From Stutzerimonas stutzeri (GTDB lineage: Bacteria; Pseudomonadota; Gammaproteobacteria; Pseudomonadales; Pseudomonadaceae): 64,000 bases of DNA. The stretch spans positions 248,001 to 312,000 of the forward strand of contig NZ_JYHV01000037.1 in the NCBI RefSeq assembly GCF_000952685.1, given 5' to 3'. The notes beneath the pieces were generated by a model that worked only from the letters and a program-made list of their open reading frames with translations, made no database searches and was not told the origin of the DNA. Positions 35,165-45,082 of the stretch are shown here, piece after piece. The translations under genes and the position numbers were made by a program. Every line of letters begins with the position of its first letter. The stretch's first letter is position 1.

Positions 35165-35638
35165 TCACGCTGCCTGACTGGCGCTGAATTCCTTCTTCAG
35201 GCGCTCTTTCAGTTCAGCCATCTGCCCGCCCATTTTTTCCAACCGGGCTTGGTCGAACAGTTCGCGGGCCTTGGGAAACATTTCCGATTCCTCTTCCTCG
35301 ATATGGTGCTCAAGCAGCTCCTTGCAGACCTTGATGCGCCCGGAGAACTCGACGGTCGATGGATCGGTCGCCTTGATGTCGGGCAGCACCAGCGAATCAA
35401 CCGCCCGGTGTTCTTCCTTCGCCTCGTGATACATCTTCAGTTCTTCCTTGCCGCCGGCTTCCTTGTAGGCGGGATAGAGAATCTGTTCCTCGAGCTGGGT
35501 GTGAATGGTGATTTCCATCTCCAGTTTCTGCAGCAGCTCGGCGCGAGTCTTGACCGCACGCTCAGTGCTCTCGGTCAGACGCGTCAGGATGTCTTTCACT
35601 TTTTCGTGATCATCGATCAACAGGTCAATGGCGTTCAT
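35165..35638 (-). CDS. hemerythrin HHE domain protein
   Basis: 157 aa four-helix protein. Metal-ligand candidates are seen in 'LLIDDHEKVKDIL' (His near residue 11), 'EITIHTQLEEQILYP' (His and Glu), 'MYHEAKEEHRAVDSL' (His) and 'CKELLEHHIEEEESEMFP' (HHxxEE). This matches bacterial hemerythrin-like HHE proteins, which bind a di-iron centre and respond to O2, NO or oxidative stress. No signal peptide, so it is cytoplasmic. It is a single gene. Confidence 0.9.
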   Translation of the reverse strand: MNAIDLLIDDHEKVKDILTRLTESTERAVKTRAELLQKLEMEITIHTQLEEQILYPAYKEAGGKEELKMYHEAKEEHRAVDSLVLPDIKATDPSTVEFSGRIKVCKELLEHHIEEEESEMFPKARELFDQARLEKMGGQMAELKERLKKEFSASQAA

Positions 35639-35766
35639 GCGGATTCCTCATCGCTTATCAGGCTTTGCGACCATCCAAGGCTCTTCGGCCCGGTCGGATC
35701 GCCTACGCTGGAGTGCGCAGCATATGCAGTCGGCCGGCTCGCAGCATTGCCAGCCGACCGCTCGTC

Positions 35767-36045
35767 TCACGCGTACTCGTAGGTGGGCAGCCCGGTGCGG
35801 CTCTGGCTCTGCAGACGGGCGATGGCAGGCGACATACCAGCCTCAAGCGCCAGGTCGCGGCGTATCGAGCTGATGACCCACTCCAGCTGAATGTTGGTCT
35901 GGGTCTGTCCCTTGGAAAGAGCGCGCTTGATGATATCCCGATCATCGTTACGCAGCGTCAGCAAAAGCCCGCCGTCCGGACGAGGGTGGGTAATGACTTC
36001 AAACTCTGGAAACGCGGCAGAGAGAATTTTTTCAGCGGCGATCAT
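35767..36045 (-). CDS. DUF3509 family small protein
   Basis: 92 aa soluble protein beginning MIAAEKILSAAFPEFEVITHPRPDGGLLLTLRN, which I recognise as the DUF3509 pattern seen in many short Pseudomonas proteins. No signal peptide or catalytic motif. The function of the family is unknown. It is on the minus strand alone; the 200 bp upstream contain two inverted repeats (36133-36146 and 36153-36176). Confidence 0.65.
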   Translation of the reverse strand: MIAAEKILSAAFPEFEVITHPRPDGGLLLTLRNDDRDIIKRALSKGQTQTNIQLEWVISSIRRDLALEAGMSPAIARLQSQSRTGLPTYEYA

Positions 36046-36132
36046 TATTGTGTACTCCGGTTATGGTCCAGCTTCCATTACTGGAGCAGCGTCCGTGCCA
36101 ACCGGAGAAGATAAATAAAATCCAATAATTCA

Positions 36133-36176
36133 GTGACTTGCGTCACATAATAGCGTTTTGTATGCATGCAAAACGC
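36133..36176. repeat. two adjacent inverted repeats
   Basis: GTGAC-TTGC-GTCAC (36133-36146) is followed 6 bp later by GCGTTTTG-TATGCATG-CAAAACGC (36153-36176), both perfect. They lie in an AT-rich patch in the gap between the DUF3509 gene (divergent start side) and the end of the methyltransferase gene, 90-130 bp before the DUF3509 start. Operator sites are possible. Confidence 0.5.
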
Positions 36177-36246
36177 ATGAAGTCGGCGTTTGCGGCATGC
36201 ATTCTGCTCTGCTTGGTGAACAACCGCTGTCTTCTGATGTCGGCGC

Positions 36247-36867
36247 TCAACCCTTGCGCCAGACGCTGGCGAGCCAAGGCTGCTGCTCACGAGGCAAGCC
36301 CGTCGGTCGGTAATAGTGCTCGAGTTCAACGAAACCCACCGACTGCAGCAAGCCGCGCCAGGTTGGCCAGTCATACCAGGCGCCATAGCGAGCGCCACTC
36401 CAGCCCTCCTGATTGTTGCCACGCGGATTGGAGCTGAACAGCACGCCTCCGCGGCGCAGCGCCGCGTGCAGCTTCAGCAGAACCGCGACGATTTCTCGGC
36501 TGGGCACATGAAACAGCACCGCATTGGCGAAGATGCCATCGAAGGCTTCGGTGGGAAGATCCAGTTGCAGGAAGTTCTGGTGCAGCACCTCGCAACCGGT
36601 TTCGGCCCGAGCCATCTGCACAAAGGGCTCCGCCCCTTCCAGCCCGACCGCGACATGCCCTCGCGCGGTGAAGGTCTTGAGGTCGCGCCCCGGGCCGCAT
36701 CCCAGATCTAGAATGCGAAAGGGCGGCTCGCCATGGATGTGCCGCAGCAGCGCGTCGACATTCTGGCTGACATCGTGATCACGGGTACCTTCGCGAAACG
36801 CCTCGGCATTGGCACGATAGTCGTCCAGGGTCCGGTCGGCGATGGTCTGGGTGTTTTCGTCGGTCAT
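36247..36867 (-). CDS. class I SAM-dependent methyltransferase
   Basis: 206 aa. Motif I reads FRILDLGCGPGRDL, followed by 'VGLEGAEPFVQMA', 'FDGIFANAVLFHVP' and 'ALRRGGVLFSSNPRG', a complete small Rossmann methyltransferase. The start MTDENTQTIADRTL has GGAAG six bases upstream. The N-terminal 'LDDYRANAEAFREGTRDHDVSQNVDALL' resembles methyltransferases of the tellurite-resistance/TehB-like and DUF-type groups, but the substrate is not identifiable. It is divergent from the receiver-protein gene. Confidence 0.85.
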   Translation of the reverse strand: MTDENTQTIADRTLDDYRANAEAFREGTRDHDVSQNVDALLRHIHGEPPFRILDLGCGPGRDLKTFTARGHVAVGLEGAEPFVQMARAETGCEVLHQNFLQLDLPTEAFDGIFANAVLFHVPSREIVAVLLKLHAALRRGGVLFSSNPRGNNQEGWSGARYGAWYDWPTWRGLLQSVGFVELEHYYRPTGLPREQQPWLASVWRKG

Positions 36868-37086
36868 GATGGGCTTCCGGAAATGGTTGGGGCTTGAGCT
36901 CTGATGAGGCATGGTTTGATTGCCAACGCGCAACCGCTCTACTGTACGCGCGCCAACAAAGGCTTGACGAATGGCGTTCCGGCCCTGAACTTGCGCAATG
37001 CTGCAATGCCCAACGTGCTTACCCCAAGCCGGATTAATCACCGGGCTGACGCAATATGTTCACCGAATACGTCGAGAATTGCTCCG

Positions 37087-37464
37087 ATGAGCCCAACATT
37101 CAGCAAAGTTGTCCTGCTCGTTGAGGACGAACCGCATATTCTTCGCCTGTTGTCTGACTATCTGGCCGACGAAGGCTACCGGGTCCTGGAAGCGTCGGAT
37201 TCCACCCAGGCTTTCGAGATTCTGGCGACCAAGCCGCAGCTGGATTTGCTGGTGACCGATTTCAGATTACCCGGTGGCGTTTCCGGCGTGATGATTGCCG
37301 AACCGGCGCTCAAACTGCGGCCGGAGATGAAAGTCATCTTCATCAGCGGCTATCCGATCGAGATTCACGAGTCCGGCAGCCCGATCGCGCGCAGCGCCCC
37401 GATCATCGCCAAGCCGTTCTCGCTGGATAGGCTACGGACCCAGATTCAGCAACTGCTCGCCTAG
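37087..37464 (+). CDS. stand-alone response regulator receiver protein
   Basis: 125 aa consisting only of a receiver domain. The acidic pocket is VLLVEDEP, the phospho-acceptor Asp is in LLVTDFRLPGGVSG, a Ser sits in 'VIFISGYP', and the conserved Lys is in IIAKPFSLDRL. There is no output domain, as in CheY-like or hybrid-kinase-partner proteins. No histidine kinase is adjacent, so its partner is unknown. A symmetrical hairpin follows the gene. Confidence 0.88.
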   Translation: MSPTFSKVVLLVEDEPHILRLLSDYLADEGYRVLEASDSTQAFEILATKPQLDLLVTDFRLPGGVSGVMIAEPALKLRPEMKVIFISGYPIEIHESGSPIARSAPIIAKPFSLDRLRTQIQQLLA

Positions 37465-37503
37465 TGGCACCAATGGCTGCGGAGTCGACGCCCCCATAAC
37501 GCA

Positions 37504-37528
37504 ACGAGCCCGCACAGGGCGGGCTCGT
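37504..37528. terminator. bidirectional terminator between the receiver gene and fba
   Basis: ACGAGCCCGC-ACAGG-GCGGGCTCGT, with GTTT on one side and GTTGCG on the other. It separates the convergent receiver and fba genes. T-tracts are short. Confidence 0.7.
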
Positions 37529-37544
37529 GTTTCGCAACAGCGAC

Positions 37545-38609
37545 TCAGTTGACCTTGGGATCCAGCTCGCCGCGCGCATAACGCTCGAACATGCCTTCCA
37601 AGGAAATAGGTTTGATCTTCGACGCATTGCCGGCAGTGCCGAAGGCTTCGTAACGGGCGATGCAGATATCGCGCATGGCGGTCACGGTCTTGGCCAGGTA
37701 TTTGCGCGGATCGAACTCGCTGGGGTTCTTCGCCATGAACTCGCGAATCGCACCGGTCGATGCCAGACGCAAATCGGTATCGATGTTGACCTTGCGCACA
37801 CCGTACTTGATGCCCTCGACGATTTCCTCGACCGGCACGCCGTAGGTTTCCTTGATGTCGCCACCGTACTCATTGATGATCTTCAGCCACTCCTGCGGCA
37901 CCGAGGAGGAACCGTGCATCACCAGGTGGGTGTCAGGAATGCGCTGGTGGATTTCCTTGATGCGCTGGATCGACAGGGTGTCACCGGTTGGCGGCTTGGT
38001 GAACTTGTAGGCACCGTGGCTGGTGCCGATGGCGATGGCCAGGGCATCGACCTTGGTCTTGGCGACGAAGTCGGCGGCTTCTTCCGGATCGGTCAGCAGT
38101 TGGCTGTGATCCAGCGTGCCTTCGGCGCCAACGCCGTCCTCTTCACCGGCCATGCCGGTTTCCAGACTGCCCAGGCAACCCAGTTCGCCTTCTACCGACA
38201 CGCCACAGGCGTGGGCAAAGGCGACGGTCTGCTGGGTCACGCGAACGTTGTATTCGTAATCGGACGGCGTCTTGCCGTCTTCACGCAGCGAGCCGTCCAT
38301 CATCACCGAGCTGAAACCCAGCTGGATGGAGCGCTGGCAGATGTCCGGGCTGGTGCCGTGGTCCTGGTGCATGACCACCGGGATGTGCGGGAATTCTTCG
38401 ATGGCCGCGAGGATCAGGTGGCGCAGAAATGGCGCACCGGCGTATTTGCGGGCACCGGCCGAAGCCTGGACGATCACCGGGGAGTCGGTTTTGTCGGCCG
38501 CTTCCATGATGGCTCGCATCTGCTCGAGGTTGTTCACGTTGAAGGCCGGCACGCCGTAGCCGAATTCGGCGGCGTGGTCGAGCATCTGGCGCATGCTGAT
38601 GAGTGCCAT
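37545..38609 (-). CDS. fba: class II fructose-1,6-bisphosphate aldolase
   Basis: 354 aa zinc-dependent aldolase of the Calvin-cycle-type class II subfamily, interconverting fructose-1,6-bisphosphate with dihydroxyacetone phosphate and glyceraldehyde-3-phosphate. Visible motifs are [10 protein letters not shown] (zinc His), [12 protein letters not shown], '[13 protein letters not shown]' and [14 protein letters not shown] strong GGGAGAAAGGA site precedes the ATG. It is the last member of the minus-strand tkt-epd-pgk-fba block, separated from pgk by two small lipoprotein genes. In Pseudomonas, which lacks phosphofructokinase, it works mainly in gluconeogenesis. Confidence 0.97.
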   Translation of the reverse strand: MALISMRQMLDHAAEFGYGVPAFNVNNLEQMRAIMEAADKTDSPVIVQASAGARKYAGAPFLRHLILAAIEEFPHIPVVMHQDHGTSPDICQRSIQLGFSSVMMDGSLREDGKTPSDYEYNVRVTQQTVAFAHACGVSVEGELGCLGSLETGMAGEEDGVGAEGTLDHSQLLTDPEEAADFVAKTKVDALAIAIGTSHGAYKFTKPPTGDTLSIQRIKEIHQRIPDTHLVMHGSSSVPQEWLKIINEYGGDIKETYGVPVEEIVEGIKYGVRKVNIDTDLRLASTGAIREFMAKNPSEFDPRKYLAKTVTAMRDICIARYEAFGTAGNASKIKPISLEGMFERYARGELDPKVN

Positions 38610-38782
38610 GTTTTCCTTTCTCCCGGTTAGGGTCGATTAATCGTGTAAAGCCTGCCCCAGGGGCTGGCGGTGTTCAAGCACCGCGCTATAGGCGCGGCAT
38701 TGTAGTGGCGGACGGGCCAAAAGCCATCAGCTCTGGCGAAAACGCCGCAAATTTGCCTCACACCGGTAGCAGCGCATGGGCG

Positions 38783-39115
38783 TTAAATCGTAATCAGCGA
38801 AGCGCTGCAGCCATGAGCCAGCAGCTTGTCGTCGGCGAGCCGATAGACCAGCGCTTCGTTGCCTTTGTCGTGGAAAGCCACAACGCCATCGCTATAGAAA
38901 GCACCACGGGTGGCAGGTTCCTTGCGCAGCGTATGAACCTTGTCGCTGTTGCCGATTTTCAGTTCCACCGTCTGCCGATTCTCATCGGCATAGCGCCAGG
39001 CGATGTCCTGCTGGCTCTGGCATTTCCAGCGCACGAAAGGCGCATCGGGGCCGGACTGCCAGTGGCCGCAGCCGGCGAGCAGCAGCGCGGCAAACGCAAT
39101 GAACAGGCCTTTCAT
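38783..39115 (-). CDS. mliC: MliC-family lipoprotein, lysozyme inhibitor
   Basis: 110 aa lipoprotein (lipobox LLAGC). The mature part reads 'FVRWKCQSQQDIAWRYADENRQTVELKIG', 'GAFYSDGVVAFHDKGNEALVYR' and 'LAHGCSAS'. The paired Cys (WKC ... HGC) and the YSDG..AFHDKGNEA pattern fit the MliC/PliC fold, a membrane-bound inhibitor of c-type lysozyme. The start follows a GGAGG site. It lies between fba and pgk on the same strand with another lipoprotein gene. Confidence 0.82.
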   Translation of the reverse strand: MKGLFIAFAALLLAGCGHWQSGPDAPFVRWKCQSQQDIAWRYADENRQTVELKIGNSDKVHTLRKEPATRGAFYSDGVVAFHDKGNEALVYRLADDKLLAHGCSASLITI

Positions 39116-39142
39116 CGATTCCTCCTTGGCTGGTTGGACCAC

Positions 39143-39337
39143 TCAAGGGCAGTCCTGGGCATCGGCGGCAGTACCCGCGGTCGGGTCGCCAGTGCTCTGC
39201 ATCTGCACCCGCTGATCGTTCTGTGCGGTTGGGCTTTCAACTGGCGGTGGATCGAATATTTCACAAGCCGAATCCGGTGCACCGCCGGCGCACCCGGCCA
39301 ACCCAAGACAGCAAACAGCGATAGCGGCATAACGCAT
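39143..39337 (-). CDS. small hypothetical lipoprotein
   Basis: 64 aa: MRYAAIAVCCLGLAGC signal with lipobox LAGC, then a short Pro/Gln/Asp-rich mature chain with two further Cys (SACEIF and the C-terminal QDCP). The ATG follows a GGAGA site. It lies 27 bp upstream of the mliC gene, so the two are likely co-transcribed. No family recognised. Confidence 0.7.
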   Translation of the reverse strand: MRYAAIAVCCLGLAGCAGGAPDSACEIFDPPPVESPTAQNDQRVQMQSTGDPTAGTAADAQDCP

Positions 39338-39449
39338 GGTGAGTCTCCATTCCTCGTTCGGACAGAACAGAGACAGCACCGAGCTTCAGGGGTTGCCTTG
39401 ATCGTTGCGCTTGTTGTGCGGAGCGCCGAAGCGATAACGGCGCAAACAC

Positions 39450-40613
39450 TTATTTCGCAGCGCGCTGCTCGAGCACTTCGACGGCCGGGAGGACCTTGCC
39501 CTCGACGAACTCGAGGAAGGCGCCACCACCAGTGGAGATATAGGAGATCTGTTCGCCTACACCGTATTTGTCGATCGCCGCCAGGGTGTCGCCACCACCG
39601 GCGATGGAAAATGCAGGGCTTTCAGCGATGGCCTTGGCCAGCACCTTGGTGCCCTCGCCGAACTGGTCGAACTCGAACACGCCAACCGGGCCGTTCCAGA
39701 GGATGGTCTTCGAAGACTTCAACAGCTCGGCAAAATTGGCCGCGGTCTGCGGGCCGATATCAAGGATCATATCGTCGTCCGACACATCAGCAACGGCCTT
39801 GACGGTGGCTTCGGCATCGTCGGCAAACGCCTTAGCGACCACCACATCGACCGGCAGCGGCACACTGACCTTGGCCGCGATCGCCTTGGCAGTGTCGACC
39901 AGATCGGCTTCGTACAGCGACTTGCCTACCGGCAGACCGGCGGCGGCGAGGAAGGTATTGGCGATGCCACCACCGACGATCAACTGATCGCAAACCGTAC
40001 TCAGGCTGTTCAGCACATCCAGCTTGGTCGACACCTTGGAGCCCGCGACGATGGCCGCCATCGGCTTGGCCGGGCTTTTCAGCGCCTTGCCCAATGCATC
40101 CAGTTCGGCGGCCAGCAGCGGGCCGGCACAGGCAATCTGGGCAAACTTGGCCACGCCGTGGGTCGAACCCTGGGCACGGTGGGCAGTGCCGAAGGCATCC
40201 ATGACGAAGACATCGCATAGCGCGGCGTATTGCTGCGCCAGCTCGTCGGTGTTCTTTTTCTCACCTTTGTTGAAGCGCACGTTCTCCAACAGCACCACCT
40301 CACCGGCTTTCACCTGAACGCCGTCCAGATAGTCCTTGACCAGCGGTACCTCGCGATTCAGTGCCTTGCTCAGGTAGTCGGCGACCGGCTTGAGGCTATC
40401 CTCCTCGCTGTAGACGCCCTCTTCCGGACGGCCCAGGTGCGAGCAGACCAGTACCGCCGCGCCCTTTTCCAGCGCCAGTTTGATGGTCGGCAGGGACGCC
40501 AGGATCCTTGCGTCACTTTTCACCGCGCCATCCTTCACCGGCACGTTGAGGTCCTCGCGGATCAGCACGCGCTTACCCTTGAGGTCGAGGTCGGTCATCT
40601 TCAAAACGGTCAT
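39450..40613 (-). CDS. pgk: phosphoglycerate kinase
   Basis: 387 aa. N-terminal substrate-binding segment '[16 protein letters not shown]', '[12 protein letters not shown]', '[13 protein letters not shown]' and '[15 protein letters not shown]'; C-terminal nucleotide domain '[16 protein letters not shown]', '[16 protein letters not shown]' and '[17 protein letters not shown]'. It transfers the acyl phosphate of 1,3-bisphosphoglycerate to ADP. An AAGGAAG site precedes the ATG. It sits 48 bp downstream of epd on the same strand. Confidence 0.97.
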   Translation of the reverse strand: MTVLKMTDLDLKGKRVLIREDLNVPVKDGAVKSDARILASLPTIKLALEKGAAVLVCSHLGRPEEGVYSEEDSLKPVADYLSKALNREVPLVKDYLDGVQVKAGEVVLLENVRFNKGEKKNTDELAQQYAALCDVFVMDAFGTAHRAQGSTHGVAKFAQIACAGPLLAAELDALGKALKSPAKPMAAIVAGSKVSTKLDVLNSLSTVCDQLIVGGGIANTFLAAAGLPVGKSLYEADLVDTAKAIAAKVSVPLPVDVVVAKAFADDAEATVKAVADVSDDDMILDIGPQTAANFAELLKSSKTILWNGPVGVFEFDQFGEGTKVLAKAIAESPAFSIAGGGDTLAAIDKYGVGEQISYISTGGGAFLEFVEGKVLPAVEVLEQRAAK

Positions 40614-40661
40614 GTGATCTTCCTTAAGTTCAAAACGGCGATGTCTTCAAGCGGTGCGGCT

Positions 40662-41708
40662 TCAGGTGTGATCGGCGACCCGCAAATAGTGATCGGCCAC
40701 ATCCAGCATACGGTTGGCGAAACCCCATTCATTGTCGAACCAGGCCAGCAGGTTCACCAGTCGCGGGCCGGAAGCGCGCGTCAGGCTGCCATCGACGATC
40801 GCCGAATGCGGGTCGTGGTTGAAATCGCAACTGGCATGGGGCAGCTCGGTGTACGCGAGCAAGCCTTTCAACGGCCCGGTTTCAGCCGCTTCCCGCAGGA
40901 TCCGGTTGATCGTCGAGGCGTCGGTATCGCGGGTCATCTGCAGGGTGATATCCAGGCAGGACACGTTCACCGTCGGTACTCGCACGGCTTTGGCCTGAAT
41001 CCGCCCCGAGAGTTCCGGCAACAGCCGCTCGATGCCACGAGCGAGGCCGGTCGAGACAGGGATCACCGACTGGAAAGCCGAGCGTGTGCGACGCAGGTCG
41101 TCGTGGTGATAGGCGTCGATCACCGGCTGGTCATTCATTGCCGAATGGATAGTGGTGATCGACACGTAGTCGAGTCCGATCGCATCGTTGAGCAGCTTGA
41201 GCAGAGGCACGCCGCAATTGGTGGTGCAGGACGCGTTGGAGACCAGCCGCTCGGCGCCGCTCAGCTGCTCATGATTGATGCCCATCACCACGGTGGCGTC
41301 GACATCCGCGGCGCCGCTCATGGGCTGCGAGAACAGCACCCGCGGCACACCGGCATCGAGGAAGCGCTGGCCGCCGGCGCGCGTGTTATACGCGCCGGAG
41401 CATTCCAGCACGAGGTCCACGCCCAGGCTGCGCCAGTCCACCGCCTCGGGTGTCGACTCGCGCAGCACCTGCACACAGTGACCGTTCAGATGCAGGCAAT
41501 CGCCCGCCACCGCCACGTCGCCGGGGAAGCGGCCATGGGTAGAGTCGAAACGGGTGAGGTATTCGAGGCTTGCCATATCGGCGAGGTCGTTGAGGGCGAC
41601 GATTTCGAAATCGAAGGCCGCATTGCGCTCGTAGAACGCACGAAGCACGCAGCGACCAATGCGACCGTAACCGTTCAGGGCAACGCGATAGGGGAGAGTT
41701 CGGGACAT
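40662..41708 (-). CDS. epd: erythrose-4-phosphate dehydrogenase
   Basis: 348 aa GAPDH-like enzyme. NAD-binding motif ALNGYGRIGRC, catalytic Cys in SNASCTTNCGVPLLK, and the Epd-specific 'MNDQPVIDAYHHDDLRRTRSAFQSVIPVSTG'. It oxidises erythrose-4-phosphate to 4-phosphoerythronate for pyridoxal phosphate synthesis. GAPDH activity is also possible, but position between pgk and tkt supports Epd. The start MSRTLPYRVALN was preferred over longer frames that run into repeat-like DNA upstream. Confidence 0.93.
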   Translation of the reverse strand: MSRTLPYRVALNGYGRIGRCVLRAFYERNAAFDFEIVALNDLADMASLEYLTRFDSTHGRFPGDVAVAGDCLHLNGHCVQVLRESTPEAVDWRSLGVDLVLECSGAYNTRAGGQRFLDAGVPRVLFSQPMSGAADVDATVVMGINHEQLSGAERLVSNASCTTNCGVPLLKLLNDAIGLDYVSITTIHSAMNDQPVIDAYHHDDLRRTRSAFQSVIPVSTGLARGIERLLPELSGRIQAKAVRVPTVNVSCLDITLQMTRDTDASTINRILREAAETGPLKGLLAYTELPHASCDFNHDPHSAIVDGSLTRASGPRLVNLLAWFDNEWGFANRMLDVADHYLRVADHT

Positions 41709-41726
41709 TCGCGGCTCGTCTTGGGC

Positions 41727-41870
41727 GAGCTGGAAGCCGGAAGCCGGATGCTGGAAGTGGTTCGTGCCGCCGCCACTCCAGCCTCGAGCCGCCACTTCTC
41801 AGCTGCTGTGATCCCTCAAGCCTGAGCCAGGCCGCTTCTACTTCGAGCGTCCAGCGTCAGGCCTTCAGCT
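41727..41870. repeat. 'gctggaagc' intergenic repeats between tkt and epd
   Basis: GAGCTGGAAGCCGGAAGCCG followed by GATGCTGGAAGTGG (41727-41760) has tandem 'GGAAGC(C)' units. A second related piece, CCAGCGTCAGGCCTTCAGCTTGC, is at about 41851-41873. The first is the reverse complement, with mismatches, of the element at 28647-28680. Both occur only in gaps between genes. Confidence 0.5.
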
Positions 41871-41876
41871 TGCTTG

Positions 41877-43874
41877 TCAGTCTTCCAGCAGTTCTTCTGC
41901 AACGCTGAGGATGTTGTCGACGGTGAAGCCGAATTCCTCGAACAGCTGGCCGGCCGGCGCCGATTCACCGTAGGTGGTCATGCCGATGATGCGGCCGTCC
42001 AAGCCGACGTACTTGTACCAGTAGTCCGCATGGGCCGCCTCGATAGCAATGCGCGCACCGACTTCCACTGGCAGCACCTGCTGCTTGTAGGCCGCATCCT
42101 GGGCGTCGAACACGCTGGTGCAGGGCATCGACACCACCCGCACCTTGCGTCCCTGCGCGGTCAGCTTGTCGTAGGCCTGAACGGCCAGCCCGACTTCCGA
42201 ACCGGTGGCGATCAGGATCAGTTCCGGCTCGCCCTGGCAGCTCTTCAGGATGTAGCCGCCCTTGACAATGGCCGCTTCGGTCTCGTTGTCCCGGATGTGG
42301 TACGGCAGGTTCTGACGCGAGAAGATCAGCGCGCTCGGACCGTCCTTGCGCTCGACCGCATGCTTCCAGGCCACGGCGGATTCGACCGTGTCGGCCGGGC
42401 GCCACGTGTCCAGGTTCGGCGTGGTGCGCAAGCTGGTCAGCTGTTCGATCGGCTGGTGAGTCGGGCCGTCTTCGCCAAGACCGATGGAGTCGTGGGTGAA
42501 CACGTAGAGCACACGCTGCTTCATCAGCGCCGACATGCGCACGGCGTTGCGCGCGTATTCCATGAACATCAGGAAGGTCGCGCCGTAGGGGATCAGGCCG
42601 CCGTGCAGGGCAACGCCGTTCATGATCGCCGCCATGCCGAACTCACGCACGCCGTAGTACATGTAGTTGCCCGAGGCGTCTTCAGCTACTACAGGCTTGC
42701 AACCCTTCCACAGCGTCAGGTTGGAGCCGGCCAGGTCCGCCGAGCCGCCAAGCAGTTCCGGCAGCAGTGGGCCGAAGGCATTCAGGCAATTCTGGCTGGC
42801 CTTGCGGCTGGCGATGGTTTCGCCCTTCTCAGCCACTTCGCGAATGAATGCCGAGGCCTTCTCGGCGAAATCTTCCGGCAGTTCACCGGCCATGCGCCGT
42901 GTGAACTCGCTGGCCAGCGCCGGGAACTCAGCCTGATAGGCGGCGAAACGCTGATTCCACTGGTTCTCCGCTTCGGCGCCCTTCTGCTTGGCGTCCCATT
43001 CGGCATAGATCTCGGCGGGGATTTCGAACGGACCATGCTTCCAGCCCAGCGCTTCGCGGGTCAGGGTGATTTCAGCCTCACCGAGAGCAGCGCCGTGGGA
43101 CTCTTCCTTGCCCTGCTTGTTCGGCGCGCCAAAACCGATGATGGTCTTGCAGCAGATCAGTGTCGGACGGTCGCTCTTGCGGGCCGTTTCGAGCGCCATC
43201 TGAATTTCGTCGGCGTCATGACCGTCGACGTTGCGGATCACCTGCCAGCCGTAGGCTTCGAAGCGACGCGGCGTGTCGTCGGTAAACCAGCCATGGACTT
43301 CGCCGTCGATGGAGATGCCGTTGTCGTCGTAAAAAGCGATCAGCTTGTTCAAGCCGAGGGTGCCAGCCAGCGAGCAGACCTCGTGCGAGATACCTTCCAT
43401 CAGGCAGCCGTCGCCCATGAACACGTAGGTGTTGTGGTCGACGATTTCATGGCCGGGGCGGTTGAACTGCGCGGCCATGACCTTTTCCGCCAAGGCGAAG
43501 CCCACGGCATTGGCCAGCCCCTGGCCGAGCGGCCCGGTGGTGGTTTCTACGCCGGCGGTGTAGCCGAACTCTGGGTGCCCCGGGGTCTTGCTGTGCAGCT
43601 GGCGGAAGTTCTTGAGGTCATCGATGGACAGGTCGTAGCCGGTCAGGTGCAACAGCGAATAAATCAGCATCGACCCGTGGCCATTGGACAGCACGAAGCG
43701 GTCGCGGTCGGCCCATTGCGGATTGGTCGGGCTGTGCTTGAGATGGTCGCGCCAGAGTACTTCGGCGATGTCCGCCATGCCCATGGGGGCACCCGGGTGG
43801 CCGCTGTTGGCTTTCTGCACGGCATCCATGCTGAGGGCGCGGATGGCATTGGCTCGCTCACGACGGCTGGGCAT
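41877..43874 (-). CDS. tkt: transketolase
   Basis: 665 aa thiamine-diphosphate enzyme of the pentose phosphate pathway. Seen in order: '[19 protein letters not shown]', '[20 protein letters not shown]', the TPP/magnesium motif [12 protein letters not shown]...DDNGISIDG, '[17 protein letters not shown]', '[12 protein letters not shown]'-like segment, and the pyrimidine domain '[22 protein letters not shown]'. The ATG has AGGAGA seven bases upstream; the longer frame (19 more codons) has no support. It is the first gene of the minus-strand carbon block. Confidence 0.97.
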   Translation of the reverse strand: MPSRRERANAIRALSMDAVQKANSGHPGAPMGMADIAEVLWRDHLKHSPTNPQWADRDRFVLSNGHGSMLIYSLLHLTGYDLSIDDLKNFRQLHSKTPGHPEFGYTAGVETTTGPLGQGLANAVGFALAEKVMAAQFNRPGHEIVDHNTYVFMGDGCLMEGISHEVCSLAGTLGLNKLIAFYDDNGISIDGEVHGWFTDDTPRRFEAYGWQVIRNVDGHDADEIQMALETARKSDRPTLICCKTIIGFGAPNKQGKEESHGAALGEAEITLTREALGWKHGPFEIPAEIYAEWDAKQKGAEAENQWNQRFAAYQAEFPALASEFTRRMAGELPEDFAEKASAFIREVAEKGETIASRKASQNCLNAFGPLLPELLGGSADLAGSNLTLWKGCKPVVAEDASGNYMYYGVREFGMAAIMNGVALHGGLIPYGATFLMFMEYARNAVRMSALMKQRVLYVFTHDSIGLGEDGPTHQPIEQLTSLRTTPNLDTWRPADTVESAVAWKHAVERKDGPSALIFSRQNLPYHIRDNETEAAIVKGGYILKSCQGEPELILIATGSEVGLAVQAYDKLTAQGRKVRVVSMPCTSVFDAQDAAYKQQVLPVEVGARIAIEAAHADYWYKYVGLDGRIIGMTTYGESAPAGQLFEEFGFTVDNILSVAEELLED

Positions 43875-43996
43875 CGCTGAATCTCCTGCGGGGTAGCTTC
43901 TAAAACGAAGGGGGCGGAAAAAGGCGGCCATTTTCCCCTACCGAGGGTGGCGGGGCAATGACTGAATACACGCATGCTCCGTCGCCACCGATCCAC

Positions 43997-44917
43997 TCAG
44001 TCGAGCAGGCGTACCCCGTGGTTGCCGACATCCGGCAAATGCTTCAACAAATAGTCCTTCATTCGGGTCAGCGTCACCGGCGTTTCCCCGGTCGCCGGCC
44101 ACACCAGGTAATAACTGTCGCCGGAGCGCACCGCCTGGTCGAAGGGTAGCGTCAGCGCACCTTTGTGCAGCTCGGCAGCGACCAGCGCCAGATCGCCGAT
44201 TGAAACGCCGTGCCCCTGCGCCGCGGCGGAGATGCCCAGCTCCAAGGTGTCGAACAGTTTGCCCTGCTGCCAGGCGACGGCGTCGATCAAACCGACCCGC
44301 TGCAGCCAACGCCGCCAATCGCGGCAGTCGCGAGAGGGATGGATCAATTCGGCCGCCGCCAGCTGGGCGGCCGTCCAGCGCGTACTGCCAAGCACCTCGG
44401 GCGAACACACCGGCACCAGCCACTCATCGAACAGCTTGACTCGATTCCAGTCCGCCGGAAAACCACCATGTCCCAGCAAGATCGCACAGTCGAACGGCTC
44501 GTTATGGAAATCGACCGTGTCCAGATCCATCCAGGCGCTGGTGAGCTGCACCCGGTTCTGCGGATGTGTCAGCCGGAAGTCGTCCAACGCGCCGAGCAAC
44601 CAGCGCATGGTCAGCGTCGAGGGGGCCTTGAGTCTCAGCGCGTCCTGCCGCCGGTTGACCGCGATGCAGGCGTTTTCGAGGGTGCGAAAGCCGACCTTCA
44701 GCTCTTGCGCCAGCAACCGCCCGGTATCGGTCAGCGCCAACCGAGAACCGCGCCGTTCGAAAAGCTGACAGCCGAGGTTTTCCTCCAGCGCTTTCACATG
44801 CCGACTGACTGCGCTCTGAGTGATGCAGAGGCTCTCGGCCGCCTGGGTGAACGAACCGAAGCGCGCCGCCACCTCGAAGGCACGCAGCGCATACAAAGGA
44901 GGCATCCGCAGCGTCAT
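43997..44917 (-). CDS. LysR-family regulator (GcvA-like group)
   Basis: 306 aa. N-terminal HTH 'ALRAFEVAARFGSFTQAAESLCITQSAVSRHVKALEENLGCQLFERRGSRLALTDTG', then a type-2 effector-binding domain. The wording (PPLYALRAFEVAAR..., 'FDCAILLGHGGFP', 'CSPEVLG') is that of the GcvA/AmpR-like LysR group. The ATG at 44917 has GGAGAGAGG upstream; an ATG six codons earlier is possible. It is divergent from the oxygenase-exporter pair with about 165 bp between starts, the classical layout for a LysR regulator of the adjacent genes. Confidence 0.9.
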   Translation of the reverse strand: MTLRMPPLYALRAFEVAARFGSFTQAAESLCITQSAVSRHVKALEENLGCQLFERRGSRLALTDTGRLLAQELKVGFRTLENACIAVNRRQDALRLKAPSTLTMRWLLGALDDFRLTHPQNRVQLTSAWMDLDTVDFHNEPFDCAILLGHGGFPADWNRVKLFDEWLVPVCSPEVLGSTRWTAAQLAAAELIHPSRDCRDWRRWLQRVGLIDAVAWQQGKLFDTLELGISAAAQGHGVSIGDLALVAAELHKGALTLPFDQAVRSGDSYYLVWPATGETPVTLTRMKDYLLKHLPDVGNHGVRLLD

Positions 44918-45082
44918 GCCGCCTCTCTCCGGCATGAGTAAAACTCATCGCAGACGGACGTATTTTCCATTTTGCACCCTCTCGAACGCCACCAATACTG
45001 CGCCAGCAACCGAGCCCGCAATGCGATGGCATCAACAGATAAGAAGAGGCATCTGCCTCGTATAAATGCAGGGAAGAATGAC

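Noticed and set aside
40230..41825. 531-codon plus-strand frame opposite pgk and epd
   Set aside because: It spans two real minus-strand genes and their gap and has no recognisable domain.
41874..43880. 668-codon plus-strand frame opposite tkt
   Set aside because: Antisense shadow of transketolase.
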